This document shows, in pieces, positions 1 through 7,132 of a DNA stretch of 64,000 nt (within the stretch, counting starts at the first letter, position 1; every line of letters starts with the position of its first letter). Location of the stretch: NCBI GenBank assembly GCA_017548075.1, contig JAFYNL010000052.1:1-64000 (forward strand), in the 5' to 3' direction. The stretch comes from Bacteroidaceae bacterium (lineage in GTDB: Bacteria; Bacteroidota; Bacteroidia; Bacteroidales; Bacteroidaceae). The notes under the pieces are model-generated. The model was not told where the DNA came from. It was given only the letters and a program-made list of their open reading frames with translations, and ran no database searches. Position numbers and translations under genes: made by a program.

Positions 1-434
1 CTATCGTACCAGACATGAGCCACATCTCCGTGCTCAACATTGTGATTCTGATAGAGATAGCCGCAGTCGCCCTCTTCCTTACTGATGATGAAGGTACTCA
101 TGAAGGAGCGAACGTCTCTGCTGCGTTCTATGTTGCTTGCATCTTGCGTCTCCACTCCATCAACATAGAAGCGATAACTGTAGAGTTCGGCAGGAAGCTG
201 AGCCGTTGTATAAGTCCAAAAGTCGTCCTGCTTCGTCATTTCCTGGTATCCTTTCTCAATGCAATCGCCTATTACTGCGACTTTCTTGGCCTCGGGAGCC
301 TTGATGCGAAGGGTAACTGTGCCGTCCTCGTTGAACTGAGGAGAACGCGTGTCATGTCTCTCGAAAATGGCTTGTTGAGCTTGCAAAGCAAAAGCCGTCA
401 GCAGCAAGGCTGCAAAAACATACAATCTTTTCAT
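1..434 (-). CDS. Secreted esterase (N-terminal part, runs off the left edge)
   Basis: The minus strand reads from an ATG at 434 to the window edge without a stop, giving the first 144 residues. It starts with a signal peptide (MKRLYVFAALLLTAFALQAQ) whose predicted cleavage leaves an N-terminal Gln. A beta-sandwich follows (about residues 30-115, with VTLRIKAPEAKKVAVIGD and LYSYRFYVDG), of the CBM48/E-set type that precedes feruloyl and acetyl-xylan esterases. The last visible segment (HGDVAHVWYD) matches the linker into the esterase-D-like hydrolase domain of that family. The catalytic triad is outside the window, so the substrate is unknown. It is divergent from the GH78 gene, which fits a plant-polysaccharide locus. 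The family call is good; the esterase activity is inferred from the fusion architecture. Confidence 0.72.
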   Translation of the reverse strand, partial: MKRLYVFAALLLTAFALQAQQAIFERHDTRSPQFNEDGTVTLRIKAPEAKKVAVIGDCIEKGYQEMTKQDDFWTYTTAQLPAELYSYRFYVDGVETQDASNIERSRDVRSFMSTFIISKEEGDCGYLYQNHNVEHGDVAHVWYD

Positions 435-477
435 GTTTTCTGTATAGGGTTAAAGTTGTTAAATGGTGTTCTGGTCA

Positions 478-485
478 CAAATATA
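478..485 (-). promoter_or_regulatory. Possible -7 element for the partial esterase
   Basis: On the minus strand the box reads TATATTTG, matching the Bacteroidetes TAnnTTTG -7 consensus, 43 bp before the ATG. No good TTTG -33 box lies 19-21 bp further upstream, so this is weak. The forward gene has only a degenerate TTACTTTG at 529-536. Confidence 0.3.
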
Positions 486-564
486 AGTATTTTTTTGGCA
501 AAAGCTTTCATATTTGCAAAAAAAAGTGTTACTTTGTGGCACATATTAAATAAAGTAGTAGAAA

Positions 565-3351
565 ATGAGGCGATTTCTCCTGCCCTTAGTGGCGTTGTTT
601 ATTATAATTCAGGGTGTTTTCGGGAGCGACTTGAAGGGTTTCCGTGTCTGTCGTATGAAAGAACCTGCCGGAATAGTGCGAACTGCCCAGTTCTCATGGC
701 AGATAACGAGTGATAAACTGAATGTCAAGCAGATGGCTTACCGCATGACGGTGGCGACTTCAAAGGCCGACCTTCAGGCCGAACGCAACCTACTCTGGGA
801 TAGCGGCAGGAAAAGTTCCGACGAAAGCGTCTGTGTTCCTTATCAAGGAAGACGCCTTCCCTACGAAAGCAAAGTGTTCTGGCAGGTGGAAGTCTGGCTC
901 AGTACTGGCGAACATATTAAGAGTCCCATCCAATCTTTCCTGACTGGACTGAAACAATTCAAGGCCGATGCTCAATGGATAGGCATTGACGATGCCGACA
1001 AAATTGTGGTGGGCGACAACAATAGCCGCGATCTGCCGGCTCGCTACCTTCGCAAGACCTTCTTCGTTGATGGCAAAGTCCGTCGCGCAATCCTTTATAT
1101 AAGTGGTATGGGCTGGAGCAATACCTTCATCAACGGCAAGCCTGTCAGCAAGGATGTCTTCGGCACATTGCAGACCGACTACACCAAAACCGTCTATTAC
1201 AATACTTATGATGTGACTTCGCTCCTTCGCAGAGGCAACAACGCAATTGGCTCCGTCTTGGGAAACGGCTATGTGCTCGGCCTCAATTCAGGTTGCACGT
1301 CTTATGGTCTGCCTCGCTTGAAGGCTCAACTTAGAGTGGAAACTGACCTCGACACCTTAACTCTGGTCACAAACACAGATTGGAAAGTCACGACAGAAGG
1401 CCCTATTCAGCGCAACAATCTCTGGAATGGAGAACTTTACGAGGCTGCCCGCGAAATGAAAGGTTGGACGACGGCTTTCTTCGATGATAGTACTTGGAAG
1501 CAGGCCGAACGCTTGCAAACGCCTACAGGCATCGAGACGCCTCAGCCAAGTCCGGGTATGCGAATCCAAAAGGAACTGAAGCCAAAGAGCATTCGTCGCA
1601 CAGATGATGGCCGTTTCATCATCGATATGGGGCAGAATATGGTTGGCCAGCTTCGTGTCCGCCTTACAGGAAAGAAGGATGTGCCCGTAGTTATCCGTCA
1701 TGCTGAGATACTCGAACCAGGCAATCCCGACAAGCTTTATGTGGCAAATCTCCGTTCTGCAAAGTGTACAGACACATACATTCCTGCTTCCGACGGCACA
1801 TTTACTTACCAGCCGGAACTCACCTATCAAGGCTTCCGCTTTGTGGAAATCAGCGGTATAGAAAGGATGCCCAAACAGAAGGACATAACCGGCTGCGTCA
1901 TCTACGACTATATGGAGGATCAAGGCACCTTTGAGTGCGACAACGATCTGCTCAATAAGTTGCATCACAACGCTTATTGGGGCATCATCGGCAACTATCA
2001 TGGAATGCCCACAGACTGCCCTCAAAGAGACGAAAGAATGGGTTGGATGGGCGATCATGTTATGGGTTGTTACGGCGAGAACCTGCTTCTGGACAACGGA
2101 GCTTTGTATTACAAATGGCTGCAAGATGTGGCTGATACGCAAGATGATGACGGCCTGATTGCCGATGTGGCTCCTGGCTTCTGGGTAGTTCGCGAGAAAG
2201 ATATTGCTTGGGAAGCGCTTTCGGTCTATGCCACCTTTATGCTCTATCGCCGTTACAACGACATAAATGCAGTCTTCAAATACTATCCGTTCCTTCAGAA
2301 CTACATTAATTATCTGGATCGTAACCTGCAAGACGGCATCGTGGCTACTAATTGCTGGGGCGATTGGTGCATGCCTCCAGAACGACCTGACCTGATTCAT
2401 AGCGAAGATCCTTCGCGCAGGACAGACGGAAGTCTTATCTCTTCGGCTATGTATTACAGCATGCTTACCATGATGGGACAGCTTGCAATGCAGCTTGGAA
2501 GAGAAGGCGATATGATGGATTACGACCGTCGTCAGCAAAGTCTAAAGGATGCATACAACCGCCACTTCTATCATCCGGAGTCGGGCAGCTATTCGAACAA
2601 TACAGTTACGGCAAATATTTTGTCTCTCGAATTTGGTCTCGTGCCCGATGGTGAAGAGGAGAAAGTCCTCCAGAACATCGTCGATGTGACTGAGAATACC
2701 TATAAGAATCATGTTAGCTGCGGCGTTCTTGGCATGCAACACCTCATGACCTGCCTCACTCGTCGTGGCCATCTCGACCAAGCTATGCAAATCATTTTGC
2801 AGAAGGACTACCCCAGCTTTGGTTACATGATTGAGAAAGATGCCACGACTATCTGGGAGCTTTGGAACGGAGATACTGCCGATCCGGCCATGAATAGCGG
2901 CAATCATATCATGCTTCTCGGCGACCTTCTTGTCTGGATGTATGGCGATTTGGCCGGCATCCGACAGTCTCCAAACAGTTGTGCCTATAAGGAACTGGAT
3001 ATGTCCCTCAGTATGCCGGATGACTTGAACCATGTTCATGCCACTTACAACACCCCTTATGGAAAGGTAAGCAGCGAATGGAAGCGCACAGACGAAGGCA
3101 TCAGTTGGGAAGTTGACATTCCTGCCAATGCAACGGCTCGCATCCATATTCCTAGCGGCTACACCATTCAAGGTATGCATAGCCTTCGATGGGCAAGCGC
3201 GGAGGTAGAAGGTAACGACATTTGTCTTCTTGTCGGCTCGGGCAACTACGTTATAAATGCTCACAAAACATTTGCCGAAACTCAGCCGACATTACTTCGT
3301 CGCGTCACAAACACCATAAAGAATATCCCCGAATTCCTCAAAAACTTATAA
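565..3351 (+). CDS. GH78 alpha-L-rhamnosidase
   Basis: 928 aa, a normal length for Bacteroidetes GH78 enzymes, which release terminal alpha-L-rhamnose from pectin (RG-I/RG-II) or rhamnosylated glycosides. An N-terminal hydrophobic stretch (residues 4-20) serves as signal peptide. Two N-terminal beta domains (to about 440) precede the (alpha/alpha)6 barrel. The GH78 active-site block DCPQRDERMGWMGD lies near residues 482-496 and contains the conserved acidic pair; the second block, ATTIWELWNG near 758-768, carries the Glu usually assigned as base. A C-terminal beta sandwich ends the protein. It is the first gene of a tight operon: the next start is 9 bp after its stop. The ATG at 565 was chosen because it directly precedes the signal peptide. 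Confidence 0.93.
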   Translation: MRRFLLPLVALFIIIQGVFGSDLKGFRVCRMKEPAGIVRTAQFSWQITSDKLNVKQMAYRMTVATSKADLQAERNLLWDSGRKSSDESVCVPYQGRRLPYESKVFWQVEVWLSTGEHIKSPIQSFLTGLKQFKADAQWIGIDDADKIVVGDNNSRDLPARYLRKTFFVDGKVRRAILYISGMGWSNTFINGKPVSKDVFGTLQTDYTKTVYYNTYDVTSLLRRGNNAIGSVLGNGYVLGLNSGCTSYGLPRLKAQLRVETDLDTLTLVTNTDWKVTTEGPIQRNNLWNGELYEAAREMKGWTTAFFDDSTWKQAERLQTPTGIETPQPSPGMRIQKELKPKSIRRTDDGRFIIDMGQNMVGQLRVRLTGKKDVPVVIRHAEILEPGNPDKLYVANLRSAKCTDTYIPASDGTFTYQPELTYQGFRFVEISGIERMPKQKDITGCVIYDYMEDQGTFECDNDLLNKLHHNAYWGIIGNYHGMPTDCPQRDERMGWMGDHVMGCYGENLLLDNGALYYKWLQDVADTQDDDGLIADVAPGFWVVREKDIAWEALSVYATFMLYRRYNDINAVFKYYPFLQNYINYLDRNLQDGIVATNCWGDWCMPPERPDLIHSEDPSRRTDGSLISSAMYYSMLTMMGQLAMQLGREGDMMDYDRRQQSLKDAYNRHFYHPESGSYSNNTVTANILSLEFGLVPDGEEEKVLQNIVDVTENTYKNHVSCGVLGMQHLMTCLTRRGHLDQAMQIILQKDYPSFGYMIEKDATTIWELWNGDTADPAMNSGNHIMLLGDLLVWMYGDLAGIRQSPNSCAYKELDMSLSMPDDLNHVHATYNTPYGKVSSEWKRTDEGISWEVDIPANATARIHIPSGYTIQGMHSLRWASAEVEGNDICLLVGSGNYVINAHKTFAETQPTLLRRVTNTIKNIPEFLKNL

Positions 3352-3360
3352 CTACCAACC

Positions 3361-4056
3361 ATGATACAGAACGATTTGCAACGCCTTCGTTGGATGATTC
3401 TCGACGAGGCTCTTCGCGACCCAGAAGTAGAATATTTCATGGGTGAGCGAACAAAAACAAACGAGACTGGTAATACGCGAAGCCTGATCTACTTTGTCAA
3501 TTCGCGTCTTAAAGCGGTTAATCGCAATTTTAGATGCAGCAAACGCATGCTTCAGAATGATTTGGCTTACTTCGTTCAAAAGGGTGCTCCTTTGGAACCA
3601 CGTTTCCGTCGCGGCCACAAACGCATTTTGCGTTACCTCAACCTCGATTGGAAGAATCCTTTGCTCAAGGCTGCGTCGTTCCTCAAATATGATGGTCAAC
3701 CGGTTGATATCGTGGATTCTGTGGCTCCTTCTCTGCCTGAAGGACCTTTAGCACCAGTAACTCTTCGCATTAGCAAAGATGAAGAGGCTGTTAGAGCAAA
3801 GCTCGGCAATCCTGAGATTCAACAGAGAAGCACAGATTCTAAGACGAAGTCTGTCACCATTCAGGTAGAGTTGCCCATGAGCGACGCTTTGCTAAAGGTC
3901 ATTCTCGGCATGGGTGCAGACGTAGAAGTACTTGCTCCAGAAGGCCTTCGCGAAGACCTTCGGCAAGCAATCAACGCGCTTCAGAAACTCTATAAGAAAG
4001 ATACGTCGGCTTCAAAGAAACCCGTTCAGGGCGACTTATTCGAAGGATTATTTTAA
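3361..4056 (+). CDS. WYL-family-like regulator lacking the WYL domain
   Basis: 231 aa. Residues about 5-95 resemble the N-terminal winged-helix region of Bacteroidetes WYL regulators (RWMILDEALRDP, then LIYFVNSRLKAV, then CSKRMLQNDLAYF, then GHKRILRYLN). Residues about 150-205 resemble the WYL C-terminal extension (VTIQVELPMSDALLKVILGM followed by ADVEVLAPEGLRE). The roughly 80-residue WYL ligand-sensing fold that normally sits between them is absent; only a Pro/Ser-rich linker remains. No frameshift is visible and the frame is open throughout, so this looks like a compact form rather than a broken gene. It lies 9 bp after GH78 and 15 bp before GH2, so it is probably co-transcribed with them. 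DNA binding is inferred; the target is unknown. Confidence 0.6.
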   Translation: MIQNDLQRLRWMILDEALRDPEVEYFMGERTKTNETGNTRSLIYFVNSRLKAVNRNFRCSKRMLQNDLAYFVQKGAPLEPRFRRGHKRILRYLNLDWKNPLLKAASFLKYDGQPVDIVDSVAPSLPEGPLAPVTLRISKDEEAVRAKLGNPEIQQRSTDSKTKSVTIQVELPMSDALLKVILGMGADVEVLAPEGLREDLRQAINALQKLYKKDTSASKKPVQGDLFEGLF

Positions 4057-4071
4057 TTAAAAAGAGATAAT

Positions 4072-5910
4072 ATGAAACACTTCAGCAAGCTGCTAATGGC
4101 AGCAACCCTGTTGCTCGGTTTGGCGGGCACAGTTAAGGCTGCGGATATTCCTCGCAGCGAGTATCCGAGACCTCAGTTCGAACGTGCCGATTGGGTAAAC
4201 CTTAATGGCACTTGGAGCTATAGTTTCGACTTCGGACAGACGGGAGCCGAGAAAGGTTGGCGTGAGAGCAAAGGTTTCGACGGCAAGATAACCGTTCCCT
4301 TCTGCCCTGAAAGTAGCCTCTCTGGCGTACAGTACACCGACTTCATTCCTTGCCTCTGGTACCAACGCAGCATAGACATCCCAGCAGCTTGGGCAGGCAA
4401 GAACATTCTGCTCAACTTTGGTGCAGTCGATTATGACGCTACGTTTTATATCGACGGAAAGAAGGTAGGTCGCCATTGCGGCACAGGTTCTTCCTTCTCG
4501 CTCGACATTACAAAGTTCGTGAAGGCTGGCGGAAGTGCCAATCTTGTTATGATGGTTAAGGACGCTCTTCGTGGCGGAAAGCAGCCTGGTGGCAAGCAGA
4601 GTACCTCTTTGAAGAGTTCTGGCTGTAACTATACTCGTGTTACAGGCATTTGGCAAACCGTTTGGATGGAAGCAGTCAATCCGATGGGCCTGAAGCAAGT
4701 CTTCGCTACACCTGATATCGACCAGCAGCAACTTGTCGTTCGTCCTGAATTCTACGAGGAGGGCAACGGCAATACGCTTACCGTTCAAGTGTTCGACGAG
4801 AAGAACAAGCTTGTGTCGAGCAAACAGGCTCCTGCAACCAATAATACCGTTGTTGTGCTTCCCATCAAGAATCCCAAGCTGTGGACACCCGAGACGCCCA
4901 ACCTTTATGATGTGAAGTACATTGTTCGCGATGCCAAAGGCAATGTGCTTGACGAGGTGAAGTCCTATGCCGGAATGCGTAAGATACATCTTGCTGGTGG
5001 CTATTTCTACCTTAATAATAAGCCTTATTTCCAGCGTCTTGTGCTCGATCAGGGCTATTATCCCGATGGCATTTGGACGGCTCCCAGCGATGAGGCACTG
5101 CGTCATGATATCGAGATGAGCAAGGCTGTGGGTTTCAACGGCGCTCGTCTGCACCAGAAAGTCTTTGAGGAAAGATACTTCTACTGGGCTGACAAGCTGG
5201 GCTACATCTGCTGGGGTGAGCAGGCAAGCTGGGGCTTGGACGTCAACAACGAAGAGGCTGTACGCAACTTCCTGACGGAATGGGCCGACGAAGTGGTGCG
5301 CGACCGCAACCATCCGTGCATCGTCACCTGGACGCCTCTCAATGAAACTTGGGGCGCTCGCGATGGTGTGTATGTTCGCTTCGTGAATGACCTTTATAAT
5401 CTTACCAAGGCAATTGACCCCACTCGCCCTGTTAACGATGCCAGCGGCGATGCTCATGTCAAAACAGACATCTGGAGTGTGCACGACTACACCCGCGAGT
5501 ATGACCGTCTCGTCGCCAACCACACCATCAAGGCTGGCGTAGAGCCTTATCGCAATATGGGTGGCAAAGATTTCCTCGCAACCTACAACGGACAGCCCTA
5601 TATGCTGGATGAATTCGGCGGACTCGGTTGGATTCCGAAGGAAGAACGTGCCAATTCTTGGGGCTATGGCGCACAAATTGAGACGGAGGACGAGTTCTTC
5701 CAGATTCTCGAAAAGGAGGTCGATGCCATCATTGCCTGCAAGCACATCACAGCTTTCTGTTATACACAGATTACCGATGTTGAGCAGGAAAAGAATGGCG
5801 TCTATTATTATGACCGCCGTCCTAAGTTCGATTCTGCCAAGTGGAAAGCCATCTTCGAGAAGATTCCCTCAGTCATCGAGAACCCACAAGACTTGAGCGG
5901 TTGGAAATAA
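4072..5910 (+). CDS. GH2 family glycoside hydrolase
   Basis: 612 aa with a signal peptide (residues 1-23). The order is GH2 sugar-binding jelly roll (about 25-195), Ig-like domain (about 200-300) and TIM barrel (about 305-600). The acid/base motif LNETW places the catalytic pair at N424-E425, and the nucleophile is E514 in YMLDEFGG, both as expected for retaining GH2 enzymes. The length is close to beta-glucuronidases and other short GH2 members and well below LacZ. The sequence alone does not decide between beta-galactosidase, beta-glucuronidase and arabinopyranosidase activity. It is the third gene of the GH78 operon, so removal of a side-chain sugar next to rhamnose is plausible. Confidence 0.9.
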   Translation: MKHFSKLLMAATLLLGLAGTVKAADIPRSEYPRPQFERADWVNLNGTWSYSFDFGQTGAEKGWRESKGFDGKITVPFCPESSLSGVQYTDFIPCLWYQRSIDIPAAWAGKNILLNFGAVDYDATFYIDGKKVGRHCGTGSSFSLDITKFVKAGGSANLVMMVKDALRGGKQPGGKQSTSLKSSGCNYTRVTGIWQTVWMEAVNPMGLKQVFATPDIDQQQLVVRPEFYEEGNGNTLTVQVFDEKNKLVSSKQAPATNNTVVVLPIKNPKLWTPETPNLYDVKYIVRDAKGNVLDEVKSYAGMRKIHLAGGYFYLNNKPYFQRLVLDQGYYPDGIWTAPSDEALRHDIEMSKAVGFNGARLHQKVFEERYFYWADKLGYICWGEQASWGLDVNNEEAVRNFLTEWADEVVRDRNHPCIVTWTPLNETWGARDGVYVRFVNDLYNLTKAIDPTRPVNDASGDAHVKTDIWSVHDYTREYDRLVANHTIKAGVEPYRNMGGKDFLATYNGQPYMLDEFGGLGWIPKEERANSWGYGAQIETEDEFFQILEKEVDAIIACKHITAFCYTQITDVEQEKNGVYYYDRRPKFDSAKWKAIFEKIPSVIENPQDLSGWK

Positions 5911-5951
5911 ACACATTAATAATTTATAACCAATAAACAATAACCATTCTT

Positions 5952-6827
5952 ATGAAAAAGACAATTTTCTTTGCTGCTGCTTTGGCAGCGATGTTCTTGG
6001 CTGCTTGCTGCGGTCAGAAGAAATGTAATTGCGACTGCGAAGCCTGCAAGAATTGTGTAGAGAAGCAAGATCCGAATGCTCCTCAGGATAGCGCAACTAT
6101 CGTTGATAACGAGCAGTACGACCTCTCTCAGCTGAAGGTTGATGCTGAAGGCTACTATGTGCTCTTCGACGGCACCAGCCTTGATGGATGGCGTGGCTAT
6201 GGTCAGGACGCAGTTCCCACAAGTTGGGAGAATGCCGATGGCTGCATTCACCTTGTAGGTAGCGGCACTGGCGAAGCTCAAGTTGAAGGCGGTGGCGACC
6301 TCTTGTTCGCTCACAAGTTCAAGAACTTCACCTTCGAGTGCGAATACAAGATCAGCAAAGGTGGCAACTCAGGCATCTTCTATCTTGCTCAGGAGGCTAA
6401 GGGCAAGGACGGCAACTACCTGCCTATCTGGCAGTCTTGCTCAGAGTATCAGGTGCTCGACAATGCCAATCACGAGGATGCCAACCAGGGTAAGGACGGC
6501 AACCGTCAGGCAGCTTCTCTCTACGACATGATTCCTGCCGTTCCTCAGAACGCAAAGCCTTTCGGCGAATGGAACACCGTGAAGATTCGCGTCTTCAAGG
6601 GCTCTGTATGGCACTACCAGAATGGCGAGGAAGTTCTGGAGTATCACCTCTGGACTCCGAAGTGGAAAGAGATGCTCGACGGCAGCAAGTTCTGCAAGGG
6701 TGGCGAGTTCCCCGCAGCTTACGACCTGATGATTGTCGAGGGTCAGAAGGACGGTGGTTACATCGCTTTCCAAGACCATGGCGACGATGTTTGGTATCGT
6801 AACGTCCGCATCAAGCTCGACGAGTAA
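5952..6827 (+). CDS. DUF1080 (3-keto-disaccharide hydrolase family) lipoprotein
   Basis: 291 aa. A type II signal peptide ends in LAAC (lipidated Cys near residue 19), so the protein is probably anchored in the outer or inner membrane. The mature N-terminus is unusually Cys-rich (KKCNCDCEACKNC), which could bind metal or form disulfides. From residue about 65 the DUF1080 fold begins (VLFDGTSLDGW), with SGIFYLAQE and DHGDDVWYRNVRIK typical of the concanavalin-like family PF06439, some members of which cleave 3-keto-glycosides. It is the last gene of the GH78-GH2 operon and is followed by a terminator. Enzymatic activity is inferred from the family. Confidence 0.82.
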   Translation: MKKTIFFAAALAAMFLAACCGQKKCNCDCEACKNCVEKQDPNAPQDSATIVDNEQYDLSQLKVDAEGYYVLFDGTSLDGWRGYGQDAVPTSWENADGCIHLVGSGTGEAQVEGGGDLLFAHKFKNFTFECEYKISKGGNSGIFYLAQEAKGKDGNYLPIWQSCSEYQVLDNANHEDANQGKDGNRQAASLYDMIPAVPQNAKPFGEWNTVKIRVFKGSVWHYQNGEEVLEYHLWTPKWKEMLDGSKFCKGGEFPAAYDLMIVEGQKDGGYIAFQDHGDDVWYRNVRIKLDE

Positions 6828-6849
6828 TCCACACTATCTGAAAGAACAG

Positions 6850-6875
6850 GAAAGGCGGCAGTTTTGTCGCCTTTC
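6850..6875 (+). terminator. Terminator of the GH78-GH2-DUF1080 operon
   Basis: The 8-bp perfect stem GAAAGGCG / CGCCTTTC (6850-6857 with 6868-6875) encloses a 10-nt loop and is followed by TTCGTTT. It lies 22 bp after the DUF1080 stop. Confidence 0.75.
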
Positions 6876-6916
6876 TTCGTTTAACGACGCTCACTCTCAG
6901 CAGGTTGCAAAATTTC

Positions 6917-7122
6917 TGGGACAATTGGGACAATTAATTTTGCACACAAGAAAGAGCAAGGTAGGAGAGTAGTGAATAAGAAATAATTATAATAATAATT
7001 ATTATATAATATTTAATAGATATATTAATTAATATACTTATTTATATATATTCTATATATCTATCTCTTCTCTATCAGTGGGGCGTGTAAAAAATGGCTG
7101 TCCAATTGTCCCAATTGTCCCA
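6917..7122. repeat. 206-bp MITE-like element with 19-bp perfect inverted ends
   Basis: TGGGACAATTGGGACAATT (6917-6935) is perfectly inverted at 7104-7122, and each arm holds a tandem duplication of TGGGACAAT. Between the arms lies a very AT-rich stretch (about 6980-7070) that includes the palindrome ATAATAATTATTAT at 6992-7005. Partial similarity continues inward from both arms (AATTTTGCACAC on the left against a reversed CATTTTTTACAC on the right). The 305-bp gap 6828-7132 otherwise holds only the terminator. No gene and no clear target-site duplication was seen, so a non-autonomous mobile element is only one explanation. Confidence 0.55.
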
Positions 7123-7132
7123 AAGGTTATTC

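Noticed and set aside
15..713. Plus-strand 232-codon frame across the left edge
   Set aside because: It spans the antisense of the esterase N-terminus, the divergent promoter region and an alternative frame of GH78; both neighbouring genes have far better evidence.
4093..5745. 550-codon open frame antisense to the GH2 gene
   Set aside because: It lies wholly opposite a gene with clear GH2 catalytic motifs, its product has no recognisable domain, and it reflects codon bias of the true strand. The same applies to long antisense frames at 1357-2538, 14301-15500, 35553-37574 and 47349-48788.
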